Of a stretch of 64,000 nt of DNA, positions 13,879 through 24,417 are shown in pieces. The position numbers were made by a program, and so were the translations under genes. Origin of the DNA: Kitasatospora sp. NBC_01287 (GTDB lineage Bacteria > Actinomycetota > Actinomycetes > Streptomycetales > Streptomycetaceae); assembly GCF_026340565.1 (NCBI RefSeq), contig NZ_JAPEPB010000001.1, positions 2,890,501 through 2,954,500 of the forward strand. The letters are read 5' to 3'. The notes beneath the pieces are model-generated. The model saw only the letters and a program-made list of their open reading frames with translations, made no database searches and was not told the DNA's origin. Positions within the stretch are counted from its first letter, which is position 1. Each line of letters begins with the position of its first letter.

Positions 13879-13926
13879 GACCAGCCACCAGACCAGCCAC
13901 CAGACCAGCCACCAGACCAGCCACCA
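13879..13926. repeat. four perfect 12-bp tandem repeats, intergenic
   Basis: GACCAGCCACCA occurs four times without interruption between the maleylpyruvate isomerase-type gene and the metallo-hydrolase gene, ending just before the latter's ribosome site. The unit resembles the in-gene repeat at 13056-13103, and both arrays are 48 bp. Confidence 0.92.
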
Positions 13927-13947
13927 GAATTGTCAGAGGAGCACCCC

Positions 13948-14601
13948 TTGAGCTACCACGGAGCCGTCAAGGTCGGCGGCCCGCCGGACGTGCGGGAACT
14001 CGCCCACCTGATCATCACCAAGGTCGCGGTCGGCCCGTTCGACAACAACGCCTACCTGCTGCGCTGCCGGGCCACCGACGAGCAGTTGCTGATCGACGCG
14101 GCGGCCGACGCCCCGGCGCTGCTGGAGACGGTCGGCGAGGGGCTGGCCACGGTGGTCACCACGCACCGCCACCACGACCACTGGAACGCGCTGGCCGAGG
14201 TGGTGGCCGCCACCGGCGCCCGCACCGCGGCGGGCCGCCACGACGTGGAGGGCATCGAGGTGCCCACCGACCAACCGCTGGCGGACGGCGACACCGTCCG
14301 GGTCGGCGAGGTCGCGCTCACCGTGCGCCACCTGGTCGGCCACACGCCCGGCGCGATCGTGCTGATCTACGACGACCCGGAGGGGCACCCGCACGTCTTC
14401 ACCGGGGACTGCCTCTTCCCGGGCGGCGTCGGCAACACCTGGAACGACCCGGCGGCCTTCGAGAGCCTCTACCGCGACGTCACCACCAAGCTCTTCGACG
14501 TGCTGCCCGACGAGTCCTGGGTCTACCCGGGCCACGGCAAGGACACCACGCTGGGCGCCGAGCGCCCGCAGCTGCCGGCCTGGCGCGAGCGCGGCTGGTA
14601 G
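13948..14601 (+). CDS. metallo-beta-lactamase-fold hydrolase (glyoxalase II-like)
   Basis: 217 aa from a TTG at 13948, which has AGAGGAGC six to seven bases upstream; family members in other streptomycetes also start at this point (M-x-Y-x-G-x-V). A second in-frame TTG at 13930 lacks a site. The metal-binding HRHHDH motif (TTHRHHDHW, about residue 71), [22 protein letters not shown] and the C-terminal [14 protein letters not shown] give the complete dinuclear-zinc set of a hydroxyacylglutathione hydrolase-like enzyme; in a mycothiol producer the thioester substrate may be mycothiol-linked, which is inference. Follows the mycothiol-family isomerase, so the two may share a detoxification role. 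Confidence 0.88.
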   Translation: MSYHGAVKVGGPPDVRELAHLIITKVAVGPFDNNAYLLRCRATDEQLLIDAAADAPALLETVGEGLATVVTTHRHHDHWNALAEVVAATGARTAAGRHDVEGIEVPTDQPLADGDTVRVGEVALTVRHLVGHTPGAIVLIYDDPEGHPHVFTGDCLFPGGVGNTWNDPAAFESLYRDVTTKLFDVLPDESWVYPGHGKDTTLGAERPQLPAWRERGW

Positions 14602-14633
14602 CCGGCCCGCGGGCGGCTGACCTGCGGGCCGGC
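14601..14633 (+). terminator. hairpin after the metallo-hydrolase gene
   Basis: 10-bp perfect stem (GCCGGCCCGC at 14601-14610 with 14624-14633, 13-nt loop) starting at the stop codon. No T-run. Confidence 0.65.
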
Positions 14634-14807
14634 CGCCGCAGGTCACCGTCGGCGCCGTCAGCCGCTGTGAGCGGGGCGGCAGCGGGGCGGCAGTGGCGGG
14701 CGGCGGCGAGCCGTACGACGACTGCAATGCCGCGGCAACACCGGTGTCCGGGTGCGGCCTCCAGGATGGGGGCCACCCGCACCGCGCACCGCCGCAAAGG
14801 AGCCGTC

Positions 14808-15764
14808 ATGACCACCGCCAGCACCGAGTTGCGCACCACGCCCGCCGCCGGACGGATCGGGGCCGTGGTGCACGACGTGACCCTGGGCCCCGAGCTGGCC
14901 GCCGAGACGGTCGCCGCGATCGAGGCCGCGCTCTACCGGCACAAGGTGCTCTTCTTCCGCGGCCAGCAGCACCTGGACGACGCCGCGCACGAGGGCTTCG
15001 CCCGGCTGCTCGGCCACCCGGTGGGGCACCCCACGGTGCCCAGCGCGGACGGCCGCTACATCTTCGAGCTGGACGCCACCAAGGGCGTGCGGGCCAACAA
15101 CTGGCACACCGACGTGACCTTCGTGCCCTCCTACCCGAAGGCCTCGATCCTGCGCGCGCTCAGCCTGCCCGAGGCCGGCGGCAGCACCGTGTGGGCCAAC
15201 ACCGCGGCCGCCTACGCGGGCCTGCCCGAGCCGCTGAAGGCGCTGGCCGAGCGGCTGCGCGCGGTGCACACCAACGACTTCGACTACGCGGCCAACCTGG
15301 CGCTGAGCGAGGACCTGGCCGGCAACAAGGAGGTCGCCGCGCTGTTCCGCCAGGTCTTCGTCTCCACCGCCTTCAAGACCGAGCACCCGGTGGTCCGCGT
15401 GCACCCGGTGACCGGCGAGAAGAGCCTGCTGCTCGGCTCCTTCACCCAGCGCCTGCAGGGGCTCTCCAGCACCGACAGCCGGGACCTGATCGAGCTCTTC
15501 CAGCGGCACGTCGAGCGCCCGGAGAACACCGTGCGCTGGGACTGGCAGGTCGGCGACGTGGCGATCTGGGACAACCGGGCCACCCAGCACTACGCCGTGA
15601 ACGACTACGGCGACCAGCCGCGCCTGGTGCGCCGGATCACCCTGGACGGCGACCTGCCGGTGGGCGTGGACGGGGTGCCCAGCCGGCTGCTGGAGCCCAC
15701 CGAGCCGCCCGCCGTGGCCGGCCTGGTGCCCGCCGCCGAACTGGAGGCGGCCCTCCTCAACTGA
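14808..15764 (+). CDS. TauD/TfdA-family Fe(II)/2-oxoglutarate dioxygenase
   Basis: 318 aa. The double-stranded beta-helix iron site is complete and falls at TauD-like positions: His100 and Asp102 (NNWHTDVTF), distal His261 ([12 protein letters not shown]), and Arg272/276 for 2-oxoglutarate. ATG at 14808 follows AAAGGAG. The family hydroxylates taurine or other sulfonates, 2,4-D-like ethers, alkyl sulfates and related acids; no sulfonate ABC transporter is adjacent, so the substrate cannot be named and 'taurine dioxygenase' would be over-annotation. The 3' end overlaps that of the convergent terC gene by 8 bp. Confidence 0.88.
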   Translation: MTTASTELRTTPAAGRIGAVVHDVTLGPELAAETVAAIEAALYRHKVLFFRGQQHLDDAAHEGFARLLGHPVGHPTVPSADGRYIFELDATKGVRANNWHTDVTFVPSYPKASILRALSLPEAGGSTVWANTAAAYAGLPEPLKALAERLRAVHTNDFDYAANLALSEDLAGNKEVAALFRQVFVSTAFKTEHPVVRVHPVTGEKSLLLGSFTQRLQGLSSTDSRDLIELFQRHVERPENTVRWDWQVGDVAIWDNRATQHYAVNDYGDQPRLVRRITLDGDLPVGVDGVPSRLLEPTEPPAVAGLVPAAELEAALLN

Positions 15765-16674
15765 CCGGCTCCTTCTCCTCCAGAGCCGCCCCCTTCGAGG
15801 CGCGCAGGCTGGTGAAGGTGGTGACGCCCAGCACCAGCACGATGAACCCGAGCGAGAACGGGATGCCGATCTCCGGCACGTGCACCCCGCTCTCGTGCAG
15901 GGCGTGCAGCACCAGCTTGACGCCGATGAAGCCGAGGATCACCGAGAGCCCGTAGGACAGGTGCACCAGCCGCTTCAGCAGGCCGCCGATCAGGAAGTAC
16001 AGCTGGCGCAGGCCCATCAGCGCGAAGGCGTTGGCGGTGAAGACGATGTACGGGTCCTGGGTCAGGCCGAAGATCGCCGGGATCGAGTCCAGGGCGAAGA
16101 GCAGGTCCGTGGTGCCGATCGCCAGCATCACCACCGCCATCGCGGAGATCGACGGGAAGCGCCGCCGGACCGCGCCCAGCAGCCGGCCCTCCTCGAACTC
16201 CTCGTCCTGGTGGCCGGCCCTGGCGTCCTTGATCAGCTTCCAGGCCGTCCAGATCAGGAAGGCGCCGAAGAAGTAGAAGACCCAGGAGAAGGTGGAGATC
16301 AGCGCCGCACCGCCGGCGATGAACAGCCCCCGCAGCACCAGCGCGATGATCACCCCGACCATCAGCACCCGCTGCTGGTCGACCTTGGGCACGGCGAACT
16401 TCGCCATGATCAGGATGAAGACGAAGAGGTTGTCGACACTCAGCGACTTCTCGGTGATGTACCCGGCGAAGAACTCGCCGGCCGGCTGCCCCCCGCCGTA
16501 CCACCAGAGGAAGCAGCCGAAGAGGATCGCCAGCACCACCCAGACCACGGTCCAGGTGCCGGCCTCCTTCATCGAGACCTCGTGCGGCTTGCGGCCGCCG
16601 ATGAAGAAATCGGCGGCGATCAGGGCGATCAGCACCCCGATGGTGGTCACCCACAGGGCAAGTGAGACGTCCAC
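15757..16674 (-). CDS. terC: TerC-family membrane protein (Alx-like metal transporter)
   Basis: 305 aa integral membrane protein with about 7-9 hydrophobic segments. TerC hallmarks are the acidic intramembrane motif [11 protein letters not shown] (near residue 79) and [14 protein letters not shown] (near 188), plus [16 protein letters not shown]. coli Alx and related proteins act in Mn2+ export/homeostasis, and the Mn2+-type riboswitch upstream here supports that over tellurite resistance. GTG start (complement of 16672-16674) with GGAGGAG immediately upstream, part of the regulatory hairpin. Confidence 0.93.
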   Translation of the reverse strand: MDVSLALWVTTIGVLIALIAADFFIGGRKPHEVSMKEAGTWTVVWVVLAILFGCFLWWYGGGQPAGEFFAGYITEKSLSVDNLFVFILIMAKFAVPKVDQQRVLMVGVIIALVLRGLFIAGGAALISTFSWVFYFFGAFLIWTAWKLIKDARAGHQDEEFEEGRLLGAVRRRFPSISAMAVVMLAIGTTDLLFALDSIPAIFGLTQDPYIVFTANAFALMGLRQLYFLIGGLLKRLVHLSYGLSVILGFIGVKLVLHALHESGVHVPEIGIPFSLGFIVLVLGVTTFTSLRASKGAALEEKEPVS

Positions 16675-16681
16675 GAAGCTG

Positions 16682-16818
16682 CTCCTCCGGCATATGTCGT
16701 CTGCCGGAGGTCTCTTCCGCCCGCGCCGCTCGGCGGCCGCGGACCGGTGCTCCCGGGCGGGCCGGTCCGCGGCCGCCGTGATGACGGGAACACCGTAGGG
16801 GGAATACTCCCCTCCGTT
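16682..16818 (-). promoter_or_regulatory. yybP-ykoY (Mn2+) riboswitch controlling terC translation
   Basis: The minus-strand leader shows the conserved elements of the manganese riboswitch in order: the GGGGAGUA box (complement of 16805-16812), GUCAUCACGG in the middle (complement of 16776-16785), a long helix of repeated GGCCGCGGACCGG, and GAAGAGACC at the 3' side (complement of 16709-16717). Helix P1 is CGGAGG (complement of 16811-16816) with CCUCCG (complement of 16705-16710). The same 3' strand can instead form a 9-bp stem with UGCCGGAGG (complement of 16684-16692), which contains the terC ribosome site GGAGGAG. So metal-stabilised P1 should free the ribosome site (ON), and its absence should mask it (OFF). 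The assignment rests on motif recognition, not a covariance search. Confidence 0.85.
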
Positions 16819-16929
16819 CCAAGAAGAGTAACAGCTTCCACCAAGAGAAGGTAAAGAAACCCTCTGCCCGGCGCCTGGGCGCCCTGGAGGACTGCGCGGT
16901 GCCCGGAGGACTCCGCAGCGCCCGGAGGA

Positions 16930-17511
16930 CTAGAGGAACGGCTCGATCGCCGGCAGCAGGTCCTGGAAGGTCCTGGCCCTTGCCGGCGCGCCGATCGCCT
17001 GCATCCCCCAGCCGCCGCTCTCGTCGCGGAAGACCTTGGCCATGATCTGCCCGGTGTGCGCGCCGCCGCCGGTCAGCTCGTAGCGGGCCAGCTCCTGCCC
17101 GGTGAGCTCGTCGATCAGGCGGCAGTGGGCGTTCTGCACCTCGGCGAAGGTCTGCCCGGTGTAGGAGCTGACGGTGAAGATCACCTGGGTGATCTGCGTC
17201 GGGATCCGGGACAGGTCCACCACGATCGACTCGTCGTCCCCGCCGGCCCCGGCGCCGCCGACCAGGTTGTCCCCGGTGTGCCGCACCGATCCGTCCTTGC
17301 TCACCAGCTGCTGGAAGAAGACGACGTCGGCGGGGGTGTGCTCGGCGTAGAGCAGGGCCGAGGCGTCCAGGTCGATCTGCCGGGTGCGGCTGCCGAAGAG
17401 GCCGCGCTTGGGTGCCGCCCGCCAGCCCAGGCCCATCCGGACCACGCTCAGGGCCTCGCCCCCGGCCTTGCGCAGACTCACCTGCTGGCCCTTGCTCAGA
17501 CTCACCGACAC
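16930..17511 (-). CDS. terD: TerD-family calcium-binding stress protein
   Basis: 193 aa from the GTG at 17511 (VSVSLSKGQQVSL), after AAGAGGAG; the open frame continues upstream without family similarity. TerD-type signatures: the N-terminal SLSKG, LGW, IDLDASALLY, DDESIVVDL and the IFTVSSYTG stretch. TerD proteins bind Ca2+ through clustered acidic residues and are linked to envelope stress and, in Streptomyces, to morphology; they are usually present in several copies. Transcribed toward terC on the same strand, but the terC riboswitch leader lies between, so they are probably separate units. Confidence 0.9.
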   Translation of the reverse strand: MSVSLSKGQQVSLRKAGGEALSVVRMGLGWRAAPKRGLFGSRTRQIDLDASALLYAEHTPADVVFFQQLVSKDGSVRHTGDNLVGGAGAGGDDESIVVDLSRIPTQITQVIFTVSSYTGQTFAEVQNAHCRLIDELTGQELARYELTGGGAHTGQIMAKVFRDESGGWGMQAIGAPARARTFQDLLPAIEPFL

Positions 17512-17649
17512 GGTGTCATCTCCTCTTCTCGACCGGCGTGCCTCGGTCACGCACGCCGACCAACGTCGGAACACCCCGCTGCCGTCCCCCGGCTGAGGCC
17601 CCCTGGCTCGCTGTCCGCCTGGTATGTCGCACGCCAACCCTAGGGCCTA

Positions 17650-17678
17650 GGGCGGCGCCCCCACCAGGGGCGCCGCCC
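17650..17678 (-). terminator. terminator after uvrB
   Basis: 12-bp perfect stem (17650-17661 with 17667-17678) with a five-base loop, 17 nt beyond the uvrB stop. The palindromic CTAGGCCCTAG follows on the minus strand. Confidence 0.78.
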
Positions 17679-17694
17679 CACGTCAAGGGGTGCG

Positions 17695-19803
<2,109 letters not shown>

Positions 19804-19839
19804 GGTCCCACCGTACGACCCGCCACCGACAGACCGGGG

Positions 19840-20943
19840 CTATCGCGCCGAATCCCGGGCCAGCGCGACCAGCCGGGAGATCGCCCGCAGGTACTTCTTG
19901 CGGTAGCCGCCGCGCAGCATCTCCGCCGAGAACACCTGGTCGAAGGGGATCCCGGAGGCGGTGATCGGCAGCTCGCGGTCGTACATCCGGTCGGCCAGCA
20001 CCACCAGGCGCAGCGCGGTGGACTGGTCCTCCACCGGGCGCACCCCGCGCAGGAAGACCGCGTGCACGTCGTCCAGCAGGGCGCCGTACCGACTGGGGTG
20101 CACCACCGAGAGGTGGTCGAGCAGGTCGCCGAAGTCGTCCAGCGCCGCGCCCGGGGTGTCGGCGGCGCGCTCGGCCACCTCGGCGTCCGCGTACGGCGGC
20201 GGGGCGGCCGGCAGGCCGCGGTGGCGGTAGTCCTGGCCGTCGATCCGCACCGGGCGGAAGTGCGCGGAGAGCCCCTGGATCTCGCGCAGGAAGTCGGCGG
20301 CGGCGAACCGGCCCTCGCCGAGCTTCTGCGGCAGCGTGTTGGAGGTGGCGGCCAGCTTGACCCCGGCCTCGACCAGGCGCGACAGCAGGGTGGAGACCAG
20401 CACCGTGTCGCCCGGGTCGTCCAGCTCGAACTCGTCGATGCAGAGCAGCTGGTGGCCGGAGAGCGTGCGCACCGCCTGCTGGAAGCCCAGCGCGCCGACC
20501 AGGTTGGTCAGCTCGACGAAGGTGCCGAAGGCCTTGGGGCCCGGCGCCGCGTGCCAGAGCGAGGCCAGCAGGTGGGTCTTGCCGACGCCGTAGCCGCCGT
20601 CCAGGTAGACACCGGCCGGGGCCGCCGCGTGGGCGGCCGCCTTGCGGAACCAGCCGCGCCTGGGCGCCGGCGGGGCGTTCATCGCGGCAGCGAACTCCGC
20701 CAGCACGGTGACCGCGTCACTCTGGCTGGGCTGGGTGGGGTCCGGCAGGTAGGAGCCGAAGCTGACGCCGGCGAAGCGCGGCGGCGGAACCATCTCGGCG
20801 ACCAGGCGTTCGGCCGGGACCACCGGCCGGCGCGAGGCCAGCGCGACAGGGGTACCGGTGGCCGTGGTAGTGGCTATGGCTTCGGGGTGAGGGGCTGCGG
20901 GCACGGTAATCAAGGGTACGCGCCGTGGAAGACTGGCTGTCAT
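19840..20943 (-). CDS. zapE: AFG1/ZapE-like P-loop ATPase
   Basis: 367 aa. Walker A GGYGVGKTH and Walker B LLCIDEFELDD, then the sensor region TSNTLP, are those of the ZapE/AFG1 AAA+ family. E. coli ZapE is a divisome-associated GTPase/ATPase; yeast Afg1 acts in mitochondrial protein quality control; the actinobacterial role is untested. The ATG chosen (complement of 20941-20943) overlaps by two bases the ATG of the divergent reductase gene. An in-frame extension to 20994 exists without family similarity. The first 50 residues are low-complexity, so a later start is possible. Confidence 0.88.
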   Translation of the reverse strand: MTASLPRRVPLITVPAAPHPEAIATTTATGTPVALASRRPVVPAERLVAEMVPPPRFAGVSFGSYLPDPTQPSQSDAVTVLAEFAAAMNAPPAPRRGWFRKAAAHAAAPAGVYLDGGYGVGKTHLLASLWHAAPGPKAFGTFVELTNLVGALGFQQAVRTLSGHQLLCIDEFELDDPGDTVLVSTLLSRLVEAGVKLAATSNTLPQKLGEGRFAAADFLREIQGLSAHFRPVRIDGQDYRHRGLPAAPPPYADAEVAERAADTPGAALDDFGDLLDHLSVVHPSRYGALLDDVHAVFLRGVRPVEDQSTALRLVVLADRMYDRELPITASGIPFDQVFSAEMLRGGYRKKYLRAISRLVALARDSAR

Positions 20944-21709
20944 GCGCCAGCTGATCCGTCCGTCACACTCCGCCGACCACGCCGACCCCAGCACCCTGGC
21001 GGCGCTGGCCGAGAGCTACGCCTATCCGGCGCGGGTCGGCGCGGGTCAGCCCTGGCTGCGGGCCAACATGGTCGGCTCGCTGGACGGGGCCGCGCGGCTC
21101 TCCGGGCTCTCCGAGGGGCTCTCCGGCGACGCCGACAAGCGGATCTTCGGGGTGCTGCGGGCGCTGGCCGACGTGGTGCTGGTGGGCGCCGAGACGGTGC
21201 GGGCCGAGGGCTACCGGCCGGCCAGGGCGCGGGCCGACTTCGCGGCGGCGCGGGCGGCCGCCGGGCAGTCGCCGGCGCCGGTGATCGCGGTGGTCAGCCG
21301 CTCGCTGCAGCTGGACCTGAGCACCCCGCTCTTCACGGAGCCGCTGGTGCGCACCGTGGTGATCGCGCCCGAGGACGCCCCGGCCGACGCCCTGGCCGCG
21401 GTGGCCGGGGCAGCCGACCTGATCACGGCCGGCCGCGGCTCGGTCGACCTGGTCGCCGCCCTGGCGGCGCTGACCGAACGGGGCTGGACCCGCCAGCTGA
21501 CCGAGGGCGGCCCGCGGCTGCTGGCCCAGCTGGCCGGCGCGGGCCTGCTGGACGAGCTCTGCCTCTCGGTGGCCCCGCTGCTCACCGGCGGCGACGCGCC
21601 ACGGATCATGCACGGTGCCCAAATGGCTGACGCGCAGCGGATGCGGCTGGTCTCATTGATCGAGCAGAAAGGTTTCCTCTTCACCCGCTACTGCCGTACC
21701 CCCGAGTAG
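20942..21709 (+). CDS. RibD C-terminal-domain (pyrimidine reductase family) protein
   Basis: 255 aa dihydrofolate-reductase-fold protein. Recognised by WLRANMVGSLDGAARL, DVVLVGAETVRAEGYRP, and the LTEGGPRLLAQLAGAGLLDELCLSVAP signature. These are the substrate and NADPH features of the riboflavin-pathway 5-amino-6-(5-phosphoribosylamino)uracil reductase. There is no deaminase domain and no other rib gene nearby, so it may reduce a different substrate. GGAAGA lies 9 nt before the ATG, within the divergent zapE coding region. Confidence 0.85.
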   Translation: MRQLIRPSHSADHADPSTLAALAESYAYPARVGAGQPWLRANMVGSLDGAARLSGLSEGLSGDADKRIFGVLRALADVVLVGAETVRAEGYRPARARADFAAARAAAGQSPAPVIAVVSRSLQLDLSTPLFTEPLVRTVVIAPEDAPADALAAVAGAADLITAGRGSVDLVAALAALTERGWTRQLTEGGPRLLAQLAGAGLLDELCLSVAPLLTGGDAPRIMHGAQMADAQRMRLVSLIEQKGFLFTRYCRTPE

Positions 21710-21823
21710 CCGACCACTTCCCGGTGGCCCGTGTGCCACTTGTGCCGCGTGAGGAAAGCTTCCTCCGGGCACTATGGGAGGGGACACCGGACCCCGGGGG
21801 CCTGCGACACGGAAGGGACTCTA

Positions 21824-22282
21824 GTGTTCAAGACCGTACTGATGATCGAAAAGGCACTCTCCGACGCCGACGTGGAGCTGGTCACCACGCTGCACGGCGA
21901 GGAGAAGGTCTCGTTCGTCGTGCTGATGCAACCCCGCGGCAAGCAGGACGAACTGCTGCGCTCCCTCGACGACGTGGCGCTCGGACATCTCGACAAGGCG
22001 GTGCACGAGCACGAGGAGGCGAACGGCCCGGCGGTGGCCGCCGAATCGCTGGAGCACAGCCTGCGCCACCTGCGCGAGGCCGGCGCCGAGGCGGTCGGCC
22101 AGGTGGTCGGGGCCGACCCGCTGGACACCCTGCGCACGGTGGTCGGGGAGAGCGCGGCGGACGAGGTGCTGGTGCTGACCGCGCCGCACTTCGTGGAGGA
22201 GTTCTTCCACCGCGACTGGGCCTCGAAGGCGCGCCACAAGGTGGGCGTGCCGGTGCTGAAGCTCTTCGCCAGCGAGGCCTGA
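21824..22282 (+). CDS. conserved actinobacterial protein of unknown function
   Basis: 152 aa from a GTG at 21824 after GGAAGGGA. I recognise it only as a conserved streptomycete protein found upstream of murC, sometimes labelled (without good support) as indole-3-glycerol phosphate synthase; it has no TrpC motifs. The pattern of alternating strands and helices, with HHRDW-like acidic/His patches (HFVEEFFHRDW) and a terminal VPVLKLF strand, resembles a universal-stress/Rossmann-like fold, but the ATP-binding glycine motif is absent. No signal peptide or membrane segment. Its constant position next to murC is the only functional hint. Confidence 0.75.
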   Translation: MFKTVLMIEKALSDADVELVTTLHGEEKVSFVVLMQPRGKQDELLRSLDDVALGHLDKAVHEHEEANGPAVAAESLEHSLRHLREAGAEAVGQVVGADPLDTLRTVVGESAADEVLVLTAPHFVEEFFHRDWASKARHKVGVPVLKLFASEA

Positions 22283-22422
22283 CCCGGCTCGCGGGCGCCC
22301 GCCCCGCGCTGCGGCCCGGCCCGGCCGCCCGGTGGTGCAGAATCGTCCTTGCGGGATGGATGGCCCGCAGGACGATTCGGCTCTTCAGCCACTCAGCCAC
22401 GGATTCAGCCACGGAGACTGCC

Positions 22423-23868
22423 TTGAACGACGCCGCCCACGACCTGCACGCCCCGCACTTCATCGGCATCGGCGGCGCCGGCATGTCGGGCCTTGCGAAG
22501 ATCCTCGCGGTGCGCGGTGCCAAGGTCTCCGGCAGCGACGCCAAGGAGTCCGAGACCGTGCTCGCGCTGCGCGAGCTGGGCGCGGTGGTCCGGGTCGGCC
22601 ACGCCGCCGAGCACGTGCCGGACGGCGCCAGCAGCATCGTGGTCTCCAGCGCGATCCGGACCGACAACCCGGAGCTGGCCGCCGCCCGCGAGCGCGGCAT
22701 CCCGGTGGTGCACCGCTCGGACGCGCTCGCCGCGCTGATGGGCGGGCGGCGCGCGCTGGCGGTGGCCGGCACCCACGGCAAGACCACCACCACCAGCATG
22801 CTGGCCGTCGCACTCGCCACCCTGGGCCTGGACCCGTCCTACGCGATCGGCGGCGACCTCGACGCCCCCGGCAGCAACGCGCACCACGGCACCGGCGAGA
22901 TCTTCGTGGCCGAGGCGGACGAGAGCGACCGCAGCTTCCACAAGTACGCGCCCGAGGTGGCGATCATCCTCAACGTGGAGCTCGACCACCACGCCAACTA
23001 CGCCTCGATGGAGGAGATCTACGACTCCTTCGAGACCTTCGTCGGGCGGATCCAGAGCGGCGGCACCCTGGTGGTCTCCGCCGACCACGACGGCGCCCGG
23101 GAGCTGACCGCGCGGGTCGCGGGCCGCCCGGACCTGCGGGTGGTCACCGTCGGCGCCGCAGCGGACGCCACCGTTCGGGTGGTCTCGGTGACCGCGCGCG
23201 GCATGACCAGCGAGGTCGTCGTGGAGCTGGCCGGCGCGGAGCAGGGCGGTACGGAGCAGGGCCGTACGGAGCTGGCCTTCACCGTCTCGGTGCCCGGGCG
23301 GCACTACGCGCACAACGCGGTCGCCGCCCTGGCGGCCGGCGTGGCGCTGGGCGTGCCGGCCGAGAAGCTGGCCGAGGCGCTCGGCTCGTACACCGGCGTG
23401 CGCCGACGGCTGCAGCTCAAGGGCGAGGCGCGCGGCGTGCAGGTGATCGACTCCTACGCGCACCACCCCACCGAGATGGCCGCCGACCTGGAGGCGATCC
23501 GGGACGCCGCGGCCGGCCGGGTGCTGGTGGTCTTCCAGCCGCACCTGTTCAGCCGCACCCAGCAGCTGGCCGAGGAGATGGGCCAGGCCCTGGCGCTGGC
23601 CGACGCCTCGGTGGTGCTCGACATCTACCCGGCGCGCGAGGACCCGATCCCCGGGGTGACCAGCGAGCTGATCATCGACGCGGCCCGCCGCGCGGGTGCC
23701 GAGGTGACCGCCGAGCACGAGTTCGCCGCCGCCGCCGGCGTGCTGGCCAAGCTGGCCGCGCCGGGCGACCTGGTGCTGACCATGGGCGCCGGGGACGTGA
23801 CCAACCTCGGCCCGGCGATCCTGACCGAGTTGGGGAATGGCCTGGAGCAGTTCGCTGCTGCGGTCTGA
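22423..23868 (+). CDS. murC: UDP-N-acetylmuramate--L-alanine ligase
   Basis: Cytosolic ATP-dependent addition of L-Ala to UDP-MurNAc, the first peptide step of peptidoglycan synthesis. 481 aa. HFIGIGGAGMSG (UDP-binding, residues 12-23), ATP loop GTHGKTTTT (116-124), EADESDRSF, NVELDHHANY and DSYAHHPTE are all present. I took the TTG at 22423 because GGAG lies upstream and it gives the normal N-terminus; the frame is open much further upstream but only as overlap of another gene. Followed after 12 nt by msrB. Confidence 0.95.
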   Translation: MNDAAHDLHAPHFIGIGGAGMSGLAKILAVRGAKVSGSDAKESETVLALRELGAVVRVGHAAEHVPDGASSIVVSSAIRTDNPELAAARERGIPVVHRSDALAALMGGRRALAVAGTHGKTTTTSMLAVALATLGLDPSYAIGGDLDAPGSNAHHGTGEIFVAEADESDRSFHKYAPEVAIILNVELDHHANYASMEEIYDSFETFVGRIQSGGTLVVSADHDGARELTARVAGRPDLRVVTVGAAADATVRVVSVTARGMTSEVVVELAGAEQGGTEQGRTELAFTVSVPGRHYAHNAVAALAAGVALGVPAEKLAEALGSYTGVRRRLQLKGEARGVQVIDSYAHHPTEMAADLEAIRDAAAGRVLVVFQPHLFSRTQQLAEEMGQALALADASVVLDIYPAREDPIPGVTSELIIDAARRAGAEVTAEHEFAAAAGVLAKLAAPGDLVLTMGAGDVTNLGPAILTELGNGLEQFAAAV

Positions 23869-23880
23869 GGAGGTTTCGAC

Positions 23881-24285
23881 ATGAGCTACGAGATCGAGAA
23901 GACCGACGCCGAGTGGCGCGCCCAGCTGAGCCCCGAGGAGTACCACGTGCTCCGCGAGGCGGGCACCGAGCGCCCCTTCGTGGGCGAGTACACCGACACC
24001 AGGACGGTGGGCGTGTACAGCTGCCGGGCCTGCGGGAGCGAGCTGTTCAGCTCGGAGACCAAGTTCGAGAGCCACTGCGGCTGGCCCTCCTACTTCGCGC
24101 CGCTGGCCGAGGGCCGGGTGCAGTACATCGAGGACAGCACGATGGGCATGCGCCGGGTCGAGGTCCGCTGCGCCCGGTGCGGCGGCCACCTGGGCCACGT
24201 CTTCGAGGGCGAGGGCTACCCGACCCCGACCGACCAGCGGTACTGCATCAACAGCCTCTCGCTGACCCTGCGGCCGGCCGAGTAG
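23881..24285 (+). CDS. msrB: peptide-methionine (R)-S-oxide reductase
   Basis: Repairs methionine-R-sulfoxide in proteins, usually with thioredoxin. 134 aa. Structural zinc from CxxC pairs (Cys48/51 and Cys97/100), catalytic Cys122 in RYCINSLSL, and Cys66 (SHCGWPS) as candidate resolving residue. ATG follows GAGGAGG, 12 nt after murC, so the two are an operon, the same pair that I recall in S. coelicolor. Confidence 0.96.
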   Translation: MSYEIEKTDAEWRAQLSPEEYHVLREAGTERPFVGEYTDTRTVGVYSCRACGSELFSSETKFESHCGWPSYFAPLAEGRVQYIEDSTMGMRRVEVRCARCGGHLGHVFEGEGYPTPTDQRYCINSLSLTLRPAE

Positions 24286-24417
24286 CGCGTCCATTTCGAT
24301 TGCCGTCCCCTCTGGTGCGACCGAATCGGCGGTCCACCCCGTCCTGGTGAGCAGAGCCCCGCGCAGGAGCGGGTCCGCATGGCCGGCGTGCGGTTGACAC
24401 CAGAGGAAAGCAACCGA

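Noticed and set aside
13553..13924. Minus-strand small protein beginning with Ala-Gly-Leu-Val repeats
   Set aside because: The start lies in the 12-bp tandem array and the rest is antisense to the isomerase-type gene; no ribosome site.
16682..16820. Reading the terC leader as a plain GC-rich terminator
   Set aside because: The helices lie upstream of terC in its own transcript and carry the yybP-ykoY conserved boxes, so a riboswitch explains them better.
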